This document shows positions 23,575 through 33,413 of a DNA stretch of 64,000 nucleotides, in pieces. Below the pieces are notes generated by a model that worked only from the letters and a program-made list of their open reading frames with translations, ran no database searches and was not told where the DNA came from. Position 1 is the first letter of the stretch, and the number at the start of each line of letters is the position of its first letter. The stretch is from positions 66,113,590 to 66,177,589 of the forward strand of contig CM036759.1 of the NCBI GenBank assembly GCA_020796225.1, given 5' to 3'. The position numbers and the translations under genes are program-made. Origin of the DNA: Arion vulgaris (lineage: Eukaryota > Mollusca > Gastropoda > Stylommatophora > Arionidae).

Positions 23575-24035
23575 GGCTCTCTGTTGCGTAGAGGTTAGGT
23601 GCTCGTCTCTTGTTCCAAAAGTATCAGGTTTGCTCACGCGTGGTGCCATCTGGACATTTTTCCCAGAGATTCTACGGGATTTGAGGACGTAAAAGTACCC
23701 TTTGACAGTTTAAAATCGATAAGAGCAGGCTGGAAAGCCGCTCCCCAAACAAAATTTATTAGAAAAGATTTTAAATAAAAAATGTCTACCAAAAAATATA
23801 TTCGCCATCTCCAAAATTACACCGAGATTCTCGCGGGTGCTACTGAGTTCGAGAACTGCATCTGAGATGTTCATTTGTAAGAAAGAGATTGGAGCACACA
23901 TGGTTACTCATCGAAGTGCAATGTAAGAAAGAGATAGGAGCACACATGGTTACTCATCGAAGTGCAATGTAAGAAAGAGATTGGAGCACACATGGTTACT
24001 CACCAAAATGCAATGATGATGGTCCAATCAATCAT
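23575..24035 (+). mobile_element. SINE-B with internal deletion and 3' triplication
   Basis: Head ctctgttgcgtagaggttag with B-box-like aggtttgctcac. About 60 bp of the body is missing near 23680. The 3' part ggagcacacatggttactca occurs three times in tandem (about 23875-24015) with a 46-bp period, before the tail ccaatcaatcattca. Confidence 0.85.
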
Positions 24036-24044
24036 TCAGTTCAT

Positions 24045-24862
24045 CATAAAATATTGTCCCTGAAGATAGCATCAGTCAAACTATAAGATAAAATACTTCC
24101 AAGTACAGCTGATTTCACATAACATATTGTCCCTGAAGATAGCTACCCTAGTATCAGTCAAACTATAAGATAAAATCCTTCCAAGTACAGCTGATTTCAC
24201 ATAACATATTGTCCCTGAAGATAGCTACCCTTAGCATCAGTCAAACTATAAGATAAAATCCTTCCAAGTACAGCTGATTTCACATAACATATTGTCCCTA
24301 AAGATAGCTACCCCTAGCATCAGTCAAACTATAAGATAAAATCCTTCCAAGTACAGCTGATTTCACATAACATATTGTCCCTGAAGATAGCTACCCTAGT
24401 ATCAGTCAAACTATAAGATAAAATCCTTCCAAGTACAGCTGATTTCACATAACATATTGTCCCTGAAGATAGCTACCCTTAGCATCAGTCAAACTATAAG
24501 ATAAAATCCTTCCAAGTACAGCTGATTTCACATAACATATTGTCCCTGAAGATAGCTACCCTTAGCATCAGTCAAACTATAAGATAAAATCCTTCCAAGT
24601 ACAGCTGATTTCACATAACATATTGTCCCTGAAGATAGCTACCCTTAGCATCAGTCAAACTATAAGATAAAATCCTTCCAAGTACAGCTGATTTCACATA
24701 ACATATTGTCCCTAAAGATAGCTACCCCTAGCATCAGTCAAACTATAAGATAAAATCCTTCCAAGTACAGCTGATTTCACATAACATATTGTCCCTAAAG
24801 ATAGCTACCCCTAGCATCAGTCAAACTATAAGATAAAATCCTTCCAAGTACAGCTGATTTAA
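24045..24862. repeat. 82/83-bp satellite
   Basis: About ten copies of a unit containing cataacatattgtccctgaa, gcatcagtcaaactataaga and ttccaagtacagctgattt. Highly uniform; variants ccctagtatc, cccttagcatc and cccctagcatc recur in a patterned order (about 24121-24370 resembles 24370-24620). Confidence 0.95.
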
Positions 24863-24864
24863 CA

Positions 24865-25350
24865 TATCTTGGAAGTTCCTTCTTTCCGTTCGTTCGCAAG
24901 AAATATTGTCTATATATTCAACATTGTTGTTAATGGATGCCTTCGGCAGATTCTCACACTGAGATGGTATGATACAGTTGCAAGCACAGACCTGTTTATA
25001 CGAACCGGACAGGAACCCATGATGATCCTGGTCAAGATGAGAATATGACGACGTGTCGGGCATTCCCTTCGGAAGACACAGTCAAGTGTCACTAGACAGG
25101 CACTTGAGTGGAAACCGCATGGAAAACGAAAAAAAGGACATCCTAAACAGACCTGGAGACGAAGTCTTCTTGAGAAACTGAAGGGTTCTCGATTATCATG
25201 GGAGACCATACAGAAATTAACCAAAGACCGGGAAAAGTAGCGAAAAACTGTTGAGGTCCTATGCTCCACGAGGAACGAAGAGGAATAAGTAAGTAAGTAT
25301 TGAAAGTTGTCTCCTGTATAATCTTCACTGGTTTTTTTCTCGCTCATACC
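24865..25350 (-). mobile_element. LINE NL7 3'-end unit split by another LINE
   Basis: 24865-24925 (cgttcgcaagaaatattg, tctatatattcaacattg) and 25297-25350 (ttgtctcctgtataatcttc) together match one NL7 3'-end unit seen tandemly at 31508 and 46615. The interruption is the NL6 fragment at 24926-25296. Confidence 0.65.
24926..25296 (+). pseudogene. LINE NL6, 3' end inserted in NL7 sequence
   Basis: Plus strand, with breaks, encodes SSVTRQALEWKPHGKRKKG, HPKQTWRRSLLEKLK, SRLSWETIQKLTKDREK and a final CSTRNEEE, followed by an (AAGT)n tail at 25286. This is the C-terminus of a LINE ORF2 with a [14 protein letters not shown] tail domain. Related fragments: 36930 (plus) and 53268 (minus). Confidence 0.8.
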
Positions 25351-25370
25351 TTTGTAGGTCCACGTCCTTT

Positions 25371-25535
25371 CTTCATCTTCTTCTTCTTCTCACGATCCAT
25401 ATCGACCACTTGTTAAACCACTCTTTGTGATCTGTATGTGATCTGAACCTAGGAGCGATTGTACGTTGTACCAGTTATATGTCTACAAGTAGGTCAGCAC
25501 ATCTGATTTCTGCTACACTTTTTATTATTTAGTAG
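25371..25535 (-). mobile_element. SINE-A, minus strand, truncated
   Basis: Tail cttcttcttcttctcacg, then gaccacttgttaaaccact, gagcgattgtacgttgta, tttagtagggtagct, where it stops. The 5' third is missing. Confidence 0.8.
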
Positions 25536-26180
25536 GGTAGCTAGTACATCAAAGACTTAACCACTGAGACCATCCCACTCCAGCATGATCATCCATTAAG
25601 CTGGCCCTCCAACCTCCTGCACACTTGGGTTTAACACTGTGAAAAGGCATACATTTCATACCCCTATATATGAAATAGCTACCGGACATTAGGACCGAGA
25701 TTATGAAATGCGAAGCAAACTTCCGGTACCGGCTTGGAACACAACACTGGGCGTGGCAGGGGCCTCAAGCAAGGGCCTCAAGCAAGGGTTATAATGACTG
25801 TGGAGTCTGCTCAGACGTTCTGGTTGAATGCGCTGTTTACAGAAATCGGGAAATGTGACAATACATGATTTCATGTTGGGAATTTATAATCTGTAAGGAC
25901 AAAGATTTAAATGGGAGGATGTCCCATGGGCATAGTGGACTTCCCAAACACCGGACAACAGGGGGACTAATTATAAAGAGGGACTGGAAACAGATGAAAA
26001 ACTATAGAAGAAAAGAAGGAATTGTATGTGAGCATAATACCGTCTCAAACAAGGGGTGGCTTTACACGTGTGAGATCATCGTTCTATTGTGATCATGTTA
26101 CCCCTAGAAGAAGGGTTGCAATCGCACAGGCAAATTTGAACCTCCATTATGACGTGTTTATTATGAACCTTCATTATGAC
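25536..26180. other. No recognised feature
   Basis: Mostly non-repetitive; contains only a short duplication gggcctcaagcaa at 25760-25785. Short open frames here lack recognisable domains. Confidence 0.5.
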
Positions 26181-26308
26181 GTGAGGTCTACTTTTACCAT
26201 TGGTAAAAATCCATGGGAACAAATTTGCTTCCAAACCTGCCCACCGCGGTGTTTGAACCAGGTACTCTTGGGTTGCGATCGAACTCACTGCTGCTTAAGC
26301 TACAGACG
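26181..26308 (-). mobile_element. SINE-C (tRNA-derived), 5' half, minus strand
   Basis: Reverse of a head with tagcttaagcagcagtgag (A-box region) and ctggttcaaacaccgcgg (B box), followed by ttggaagcaaatttgttccc. Complete relatives at 47640 and 63477 show the plus-strand arrangement. Confidence 0.8.
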
Positions 26309-26372
26309 CTCACCTGGCGCCCTGACTAAACCTGGCGCCCTGACTAAACCTGGCGCCCTGACTAAACCTGAA
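26309..26372. repeat. 18-bp tandem triplicate
   Basis: Three copies of cctggcgccctgactaaa. A similar cggcgccctgactacgcctg occurs at about 39983 next to a GAAG tail. Confidence 0.8.
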
Positions 26373-27960
26373 TTCCTAGCGGGCAAACTCTGTAGAAGGA
26401 GAAGACGATCGTGAAACCACCCCCGTTAATAAGCAAGTCAACTAACTACTACACTATCACCACTCTCGTCTAAAATTCTAATTAGCAAAAATGCACTTAT
26501 TTAAGTTCTTCCGCAAATATTCATTTTAATTTAAGATCGTTACATTTTGAATACTGTTATATTTTTAGAATCGGAAATTTCCGAATTGAATGAAATTTAA
26601 CAATGACATACCAATGTTTGCAGTCATCGACTTGCATGATGGCCACCTTTCAACCAATATTTTTTAGAATAAATTTTAAATTATTTATTCCCTGCTCAAT
26701 GTAAAAATAAACGCGTAAAAATAGCTTGTTGACTTGAAAAAATTGTATTTTAAAATTTTATTTTGAATTTTAAAAATGAAAATTAATGTGTATTTTTGGC
26801 TGTGTTTGTTGTTGGTGTTTATAATTAAAGTAAATTGGGATTCTAAAATTGTGGCCATTTAAGAAGGTTTCCTGAAGTATGACTAGTGATGTCAACGGGT
26901 TAATATTGGTAATTATTGCTTCCATGTTTCATGGATGGCTGCAGACGATAAAATAAAATTAGTCAAGTATATAATATATAACATAATTAATTATTAGTTT
27001 CATAACATAGAAAGTCACCGTTGTGTGTGCCGGGACTCGCATGATGAGTAAAGAATTGTCTTCTTCTTCTACGATCAACTTCTGCTATTCCACTACTCCG
27101 GTATGTGTCATTTACACTTTTCTATAAACAACAGTAGTGATATTCGAAAAGTATATTTTGCTCACCCAAACCTTTAGTGATGTAGGATTTAACTTATATG
27201 TTATTAGTAAAATAACTGCGATGTTGACTTGGTATACATGTATAAGTTTAACAGTACGATAATCAAGTTTTCCTATAATTACGCATTTTGTGCTCCACAT
27301 GCAATTCCGCGCCAGTGCAAAGCAGAAATCCGTAGAATTAATCATTTCACACTGTATCCCAACGATTGTCATCAGCGTATGCCTATACCATTTATTTTCA
27401 TTGATAGAAGTTGAAGGTATCAGTTTTTCACTATGTCACATTGCTTTTTATAATATGTAATAAGGATACACCTTTGCAAACATTCGCCACCATTTTGTGT
27501 ATTACTGTCAATTCTAAAGTTTGATTATCTTGTTGTTGTGCTTATGCAAAATTATATCACCAAAAAAACTGCTTTTTGCATCAACCAAGCTACCTAACAA
27601 TTTGTTAAATATGAATTGGTAAAGTCGTGAGGTATATAAGACTGTCTTCCAAAAGATTATTGTTATCCATCTGGTAGATTTTGTACAAATTAAAACTTTG
27701 TGTGTTTCTGAATTTTGGAACGAACTTTAATAAAGTTGCAAGCCATAGGACAAAGCTTATATTAGGCTAAAATAAAGCATGCTAAGTGATTTCGAAATGT
27801 CTTTCATCCTTCATTCTTCATAAACATGATTATTTGTGACAGTTTTCTTGACATTTTTGCTGAAGTTAGACAGACTTCACTGATCTGAAATCAATACCAA
27901 CGCTTCCATAAAAGATTCAGTGATTTCTGAAATCTAGCTCTAGCCAGACAAAAGGATTTT
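26373..27960. other. AT-rich non-repetitive stretch
   Basis: The longest stretch without arrays or clear mobile elements. Only a SINE-A 5' scrap is suspected (27015-27050, gtgtgtgccgggactcg). No convincing exon, splice pattern or RNA gene was recognised. Confidence 0.5.
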
Positions 27961-28118
27961 TTGGATTCAAGTGGTGTAGCTGGTGGAAGCTGTCAACGGG
28001 GGATAGATTGGAGGCCGGTGCCGAGCAGTGGCCGTTCAAAAGGAACAATTGGAGACATTCAGAATGTGAGAAATGATCCCGAGTGTGGAGGGAGACACAG
28101 AAATACCACTTCAATGAA

Positions 28119-28222
28119 GGTGCAGAGACTGGACAAGCGTCCGTCGACACAGTGTTAGTGGATAGATAAGGGAGGTCAAACATCGTGACCACATCTGGCT
28201 TGGAGCAGGTACGGCCTATTAA
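28119..28222. repeat. Direct duplication, left copy
   Basis: gactggacaagcgtccgtcg, gatagataagggaggtcaaa and ctggcttggagca recur at 29272-29390. Weaker similarity extends upstream (28050 against 29230). The pair brackets a SINE-B with a nested element. Confidence 0.75.
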
Positions 28223-28230
28223 GCGTTGTT

Positions 28231-28568
28231 TCTCTGTGATGAGAGGTTATGTGCTGGCCTCTCGTTTCAAAGGTACTCGGCTCACTCCTGTTGAAACTAT
28301 CGGGATATTTTTTCAGAGATTCCTGATCTCAGTGTAGGTGAGATCGATATCCTAGTTTTATCGGAGACGGACGATAACAAGTTGGCACTGTGTTCAAATT
28401 GAGCATGCAAAAGAACCATTGACAAATCAAAATTGAGAAGAACGCACTGAATAGACAACAATTTTGATTCCTACAAAATAGTTTCACAATCTTCTAAATT
28501 ACATCGGGCACTCTCGTCGGTGCTTCAGAGTTTATGCACTGCCTCTGAGATATTCAAGTGTAAGAAAG
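28231..28568 (+). mobile_element. SINE-B, 5' part, split
   Basis: Head tttctctgtgatgagaggtt, then ttcctgatctcagtgtaggt, tcggagacggacgataac, cggtgcttcagagtt. It stops at caagtgtaagaaag where an E-type element enters, and resumes at 29144. Confidence 0.8.
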
Positions 28569-29143
28569 TCAATGTGAGCAAGGTGAGATATTCAAGTGTA
28601 AGAAAGTCAATGTGAGCAAGGTGAGAACTGATGGACACGGTGAGCGGGCGTCGGGACAGGCGTGGGGGTGAGCGGACCACCCAAGTGTGCAGAGGGACTG
28701 ACAAGCCTGTCGGGGGCTTGGGTCCGGTGCTCGTTTTCCCTCGCAGGGAACTACTACTGCCTTGCAGTTTTATTGGGGACAATCAAAGATTAGCGGAGCA
28801 AACCGTACAGAAAACTGGACGGCAGGAAAACCATGTAGTAAAAAAAAGACTGGTAACCTGGACAGATGACGCTCAACATCACGGGAGGAAAGGTTGTCTA
28901 AGGGTAGCTACCCTAAATGAAAATAGCAACCTGCTGCCTAGCAGGTCGGCTGGGGACAGCCAAAGGCTGACGGAGAGCGAACCCATTAAACGCTGGCTGA
29001 AACCGGACACATCACCGAAGGATAAGCACCAGAGCTCCAAATGACGCTGAATGATGTGACGTAAAAGAGGCTCTTGACAAAAGCTGTTTATATATCACAA
29101 CAAGAATGGTGAAAATGGCCGAAAAGACCGATCGAAGAAGAAG
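28569..29143 (+). mobile_element. E-family element E5 inserted in SINE-B
   Basis: 3' end ctgtttatatatcacaacaa, atggccgaaaagacc and a GAAGAAGAAG tail match elements E1, E2 and E4. aagtgtaagaaag (13 bp) flanks it at 28556-28568 and 29144-29156. A 40-bp duplication (28547-28622) blurs the 5' edge. The 137-codon frame across it contains RKGCLRVATLNENSN, which resembles the opening of an apurinic endonuclease domain of LINEs, so it may be an internally deleted LINE. Confidence 0.65.
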
Positions 29144-29221
29144 AAGTGTAAGAAAGAGACCGAACACACATGATTACTCACCGAAATGCAATGAAATCCT
29201 ATCAATCACTCAATCGATCAA
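29144..29221 (+). mobile_element. SINE-B, 3' end of the split copy
   Basis: agtgtaagaaagagaccg, cacacatgattactcaccg and tail tcaatcactcaatcgatca complete the SINE begun at 28231. Confidence 0.8.
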
Positions 29222-29271
29222 TGTGAAAAAGGATTCAGAATGCAGATGAAGATAAAGTAATACCCACTTGA

Positions 29272-29390
29272 TTGAAAGTGTAAAGACTGGACAAGTGTCC
29301 GTCGACATAGTGTGTGAACGGATAGATAAGGGAAGTCAAACTTGGGAATATCTTGACCACACCTGGCTTGGAGCACCTATGTCATATTCA
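29272..29390. repeat. Direct duplication, right copy
   Basis: Partner of 28119-28222, with a short insertion (ttgggaatat). Same orientation. Confidence 0.75.
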
Positions 29391-29404
29391 GCGATATTTT
29401 ACTG

Positions 29405-29550
29405 TTACAGATCGATGTAAAAACAAAGTACTGCAGTTTTACAAAGTACAAAAACAATATACAACAACGTTTCAACCAAAAGGCCTTTATCAAGCAAAGT
29501 ATATAAGAGAAGCGACAAAATCATACTTCCTTTACGTCAAACATAACATA
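29405..29550 (-). mobile_element. Penelope-like terminal fragment (possible), copy 2
   Basis: Homologous to 15328-15470: caatatacaacaacgtttca, accaaaaggcctttatcaag, gaagcgacaaaatc. The minus strand reads ttgataaaggccttttggtt followed by gaaacg. The short frame over it merely reads the repeat. Confidence 0.45.
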
Positions 29551-29832
29551 TACACGTTAGAGATTAATTGTCTGATGGTATATGTTTTGTTTGCTGTATA
29601 TGTCTCCATTTTTTCTCTTCTTTTGTATCCTTTGCTTGATATCCACTTCAAAACCACAGAGAAAGATCTGCCGGATACTGACCGGAATTTTGGAAAAGCA
29701 GATGTCCCAGCAAGACCGCAAAGACTACAGAAAATTTGATGCGCTGTACCATATTGTGCAACTATAGCATCTGTAAACTCTATATAACACTTCTAGAACA
29801 ATTTAATCACATGCAGATTGTCCAGTGTGGTC

Positions 29833-30100
29833 TTCTACTTCTTCTTCTTCTTCGAACGCTCCACAACGACCACCTGTTAACCAGATCTGTGTGATTTGTA
29901 TGTGATCTGAGCCTAAGAGTAATTATACGTTGGGCCAGTTATGCGCCAACAAATGGGCCAGCACATCGATTGCTACGACGTTTTTATTTACTAGGTAGCT
30001 TCCTAGGCCCCTACATCTGTTGCCTCCTACGATATGCCTTGTAGGTCGCAGTGTTGTTATTCTTTGCTTCCCTTGCGGGCCACGGCACCACACGCACGTT
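29833..30100 (-). mobile_element. SINE-A, full length, with target-site duplication
   Basis: Tail cttcttcttcttcttcgaac, complete body, 5' end caccacacgcacg. Flanked by cagtgtggtc at 29823-29832 and 30101-30110. The perfect 10-bp duplication defines the element ends. Confidence 0.88.
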
Positions 30101-30329
30101 CAGTGTGGTCAGTGAGTGATGTTTCCAGAGCGATTACCGTTCTAGAATCGAGTTCATACTGCAGTGGCTACCAATAGACTGTCCCCGAGTACGAGTTCCC
30201 ACAACACTTAGTATAGCACTACACGCCTAGAGTTGTTGGGGTCTTCTGGGTCTGTAGGAAAGCCGGGTACTACCTCCCCCTCCATCTCAAATATAGAAAA
30301 AGGGTGAAAACCCATCAATACTGGGGTTC

Positions 30330-30625
30330 AACGACGACGACGGTGGCAGCAGCAGCAACAACAACAACGGCAGCAGCAACAACAACATAGCATCAACAAC
30401 AGCATCAACAACAGCAGCAAAGCAATATCAACAAGAGCAGCAACAACAGCAACAACAGCAACAACAGCTGTAGTAAAAACAGGAACAATATAAATAACAG
30501 CAAAATTAACAGCAGTAACATCAACATATACAACAACATCTGCATTAACAACAGCAGTAACATCAACATATACAACAACATCTACATCAACAACAGCAGT
30601 AACATCAACAGCAACAAGCGTTTAT
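30330..30625. repeat. CAA/CAG-rich trinucleotide tract
   Basis: caacaacagcagcaacaac-type repeat with longer units such as atctacatcaacaacagcag twice. No flanking coding frame supports a polyglutamine gene. Confidence 0.85.
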
Positions 30626-31033
30626 AACACTATAAACTAGCAGTATAAAAAAACTGGACTCTTTGACTAAAAACCACACACATACAACAAAAAGGTGATC
30701 AACGAGTTCTGTTAACAACGAACGCAAAAGAAGAAGTAGAAGAAGACCGTATAGAATGAAATTGAAAAATATTTGCGTAAACTTTTTTTGGCCAACTTAT
30801 AAAGAAGTTGTGTAAATGGGCTTTCGGGCAGCGAGTAAGGAAATCTCTCCATACCTCATTAGGAAAAAGTGCTGCATGGACGAAAGTGTACGCGCAAACT
30901 TTGATCGGATACAGCTCAAAAGACAAAAATAAAGTGCTCACATTTTTTATCATTGTTTTCCCAAATTGTGTTGTAAAAGGGAGCCAAGTTTAGCAATAGT
31001 TTAGAACACTGTGACCTGATCAGTTTTGAACAA
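30626..31033. other. No recognised feature
   Basis: Non-repetitive sequence; the overlapping short frames on both strands have no recognisable domain. Confidence 0.5.
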
Positions 31034-31410
31034 GGGGTATCTGTGGCGTAGAGGTTAGGTGCTAGTCTATCATGAAAAAGGTATCAGGTTCGCTCCCACG
31101 TTTAGCTATCTGGATATTTTTCCAGAGATTCCTGATCTCAGTGTAGGTGAGATCGAGTTCCCAGTTCTATTCGAACCGGACGATAAAACGTAGATACCGT
31201 GTTCAATTTGAGCATGTAAATGAACCCGTGACATTTCAAAATCGAGAACAGCATGGTGGAAAGCTGTTGCCCTGGCGAAAGTCATTAGAAAAGATTAGCA
31301 AAAAAATTCCTACAAAAATGTCTTCACTATCTTCAAAATTTCATCGGGGATCCTCCTCGGTGCTACTGAGTTCGCGCTCTGCAGCTGAGATCTTCCTTTG
31401 TAAGAAAGGG
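31034..31410 (+). mobile_element. SINE-B, nearly complete
   Basis: Head tctgtggcgtagaggttagg with B box atcaggttcgctcc, body cagagattcctgatctcagt, cgataaaacgtagataccg, cggtgctactgagttcgc, ending near tttgtaagaaagg. It lacks the usual 3' tail. Confidence 0.88.
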
Positions 31411-31507
31411 GGACCTGTTAGAAACATAGTTTTTGAGGCTGGTTGTGATGAAATCGACGTTGCTCAAGGGATATACTACTTGATGATAAGTGCACTAGTA
31501 ATATAGT

Positions 31508-31745
31508 CCTTCCTTCCTTCCTTTCGTTGGCTGGAAATATTGTCTATATATTCAGTGTTGTCTCTTGTATCCTTCCTTCCTTTCGTTCGGGTGGAAATAT
31601 TGTCTATATATTCAGTGTTGTCTCTTGTATCCTTCCTTCCTTTCGTTCGCTGGAAATGTTGTCTATATATTCAACGTTGTCTCTTGTATCCTTTCTTACT
31701 TTCGTTCGCTTGAAATATTGTCTATATATTCAGTGTTGTCTCTTG
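31508..31745 (-). repeat. Tandem LINE NL7 3' ends, 59/60-bp unit, four copies
   Basis: Units contain cttcctttcgttcg, ggaaatattgtctatatatt and gttgtctcttgtat. On the minus strand a unit spans the last codons of the LINE ORF (IQETTLNI stop), its short 3' UTR and a GAAGGAAGG tail. The copy nearest 31745 is continuous with the ORF at 32003-31722. Confidence 0.85.
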
Positions 31746-32040
31746 TATAAACTTCACTGTCTTTTGTAGCTCACACAGAGGTCTGTGTAGTTTTCTGTCG
31801 AGTGTTGTTTCATTAGGCCAGTGAGTTTGCCTCAGTTTATCATATTCGGGGGAGTCTTGAAGTATGTGCTCTGCAGTCTGATGTGCCTGTACACATGTAC
31901 ACATGGCTGAATTGCCAATCTTGAATTTTGTATACATGTAGCTCCGGAGTCGATTGTGCCCTGCCCTAAGGCACATAATGACAACTTGTTCTAATCTACT
32001 CATATTATAGTACTTGTCTTGTGGTGGTATTTGTGACAGT
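31722..32040 (-). pseudogene. LINE NL7, C-terminal end after RNase H
   Basis: A 93-codon minus-strand frame: EQVVIMCLRAGHNRLRSYMY, CTCVQAHQTAEHILQDSP and LHRPLCELQKTVKFIQETT. This is the cysteine/histidine-containing segment that follows RNase H in I/Jockey-type LINEs. It is 5'-truncated near 32040. The last codons are the ones repeated in the tandem array beside it. Confidence 0.85.
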
Positions 32041-32540
32041 AATATAGTATAGACAATACAATCAACTTACAAAATCCGCAACACTAAATGTAATGTCGAT
32101 AGAGTTTCTTTGTTTTTGATTGACACAAACAGAAATTGTCAGGAAAACGGTATGATGGTCGATGAAGTTCCCCTCGTGATATTAAAATTAAAATCTGTAT
32201 TCGTCTTGACATTAAACAAAACAATGAACATGTGCTGCATAAATCAAGAAGGAATCAGACCGCAGCTTAAATTTAGTGAATTAAGTATTCATTGATTATA
32301 GTTACTTGCTTCACTTGCTGCTGGGCGGACAACAACAAAACAGCTGAGATTTGCTAACAGTTTTAAGAATGGGTATTGCGTTTTCAATATAATTATGTGA
32401 TACGATTTCCTGCAGTCGATGTTGGAAAGGCAGGGCAAGAACTGAGAAGCGCAGCGTGAGTGCTATTGATATTAGCATCTGCGAAATTTGTGGCGGTAAC
32501 CGCTTGGTACGAATGAAGTGTGCAGGCGAGAGAATTGTAA
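32041..32540. other. No recognised feature
   Basis: Non-repetitive sequence between NL7 and the 79-bp array. Confidence 0.5.
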
Positions 32541-33000
32541 AATGAATATTAGAAATTCGAAACAGACAGAAGAAGATAATGAAATTTATTGTGCTTGGAA
32601 GGTTCGATCTTATCTTAAAATAAATATTAGAAATTAGAAACAGAAAGAAAGAAGATAATGAAATTTGTTGTGTTTGGAAGGTTCGATCTTATCTTAAAAT
32701 GAATATTAGAAATTCGAAACAGACAGAAGATAATGAAATTTATTGTGTTTGGAAGGTTCGATCTTATCTTAAAATGAATATTAGAAATTAGAAACAGAAA
32801 GAAAGAAGATAATGAAATTTGTTGTGTTTGGATAGTTCGATCTTATCTTAAAATGAATATTAGAAATTCGAAACAGAAAGAAAGAAGATAATGAAAATTG
32901 TGGGAAGGTTCGATCTTATCTTAAATGAATATTAGAAATTGAAACAGAAAGAAAGATAATGAAATTTATTGTGTTTGGAAGGTTCGATCTTATCTTAAAA
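32541..33000. repeat. 79-bp satellite, six copies
   Basis: Units contain gaatattagaaattcgaaac, agataatgaaatttattgtg and aaggttcgatcttatctta. Alternating subtypes (attcgaaac with attagaaac) suggest a two-unit higher order. Confidence 0.93.
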
Positions 33001-33001
33001 T

Positions 33002-33270
33002 TCGCCCGTGTGCTGCCGGGACCCACAGGAGAAGCACGGAATAATAACACAGCAACCTACAAGGTATGTCGTAAGAGACGACTGAGGTAGGGGCCTAGGA
33101 AAGTTACCCTAGTAAATAAAAAGCGTCACAGAAATCGGATGTGCTGGTCTACTTGTAGGCGCATAACTGTCACAACGTACAATCGTTCTACAATCAGGCT
33201 CAGATGACATACAAATCACACAGAGTGGATAACAAGTGCTCGATATGGAGCGTTAGAAGAAGAAGAAGAA
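33002..33270 (+). mobile_element. SINE-A, full length
   Basis: One of the cleanest copies: gcccgtgtgctgccgggac, ggtatgtcgtaagagacgac, taccctagtaaataaaaagc, ctacttgtaggcgcataact, gatatggagcgt and a GAAGAAGAAGAAG tail. No perfect target-site duplication seen. Confidence 0.9.
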
Positions 33271-33287
33271 GTTCGAGTTGTATTTTA

Positions 33288-33413
33288 TTAATGTTGAAAC
33301 ACAGAGCTCACCGTTCAGAAAGCAATGGTAAACTACTAAACGCATAAGTGGTGCCTTAAAAATCGACTACTCATTTACTGGGGTTGATGGCGACCTCCTG
33401 TAAAGGATATGCC
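33288..33413 (+). mobile_element. SINE-C, 3' part
   Basis: gagctcaccgttcagaaagc, cataagtggtgcc, gggttgatggcgacctcctg and aaaggatatgcc match the 3' half of SINE-C at 47640. It runs directly into the 47-bp satellite. Confidence 0.8.

Noticed and set aside
27229..27414. Short overlapping frames at 27.1-27.4 kb as a small gene
   Set aside because: About 60-86 codons on opposite strands, no recognisable motif, and frames of this size are expected by chance in this sequence.
30330..30625. Possible polyglutamine exon in the CAA/CAG tract
   Set aside because: Stops occur in all plus frames at the edges and no conserved coding sequence or splice pattern adjoins it.
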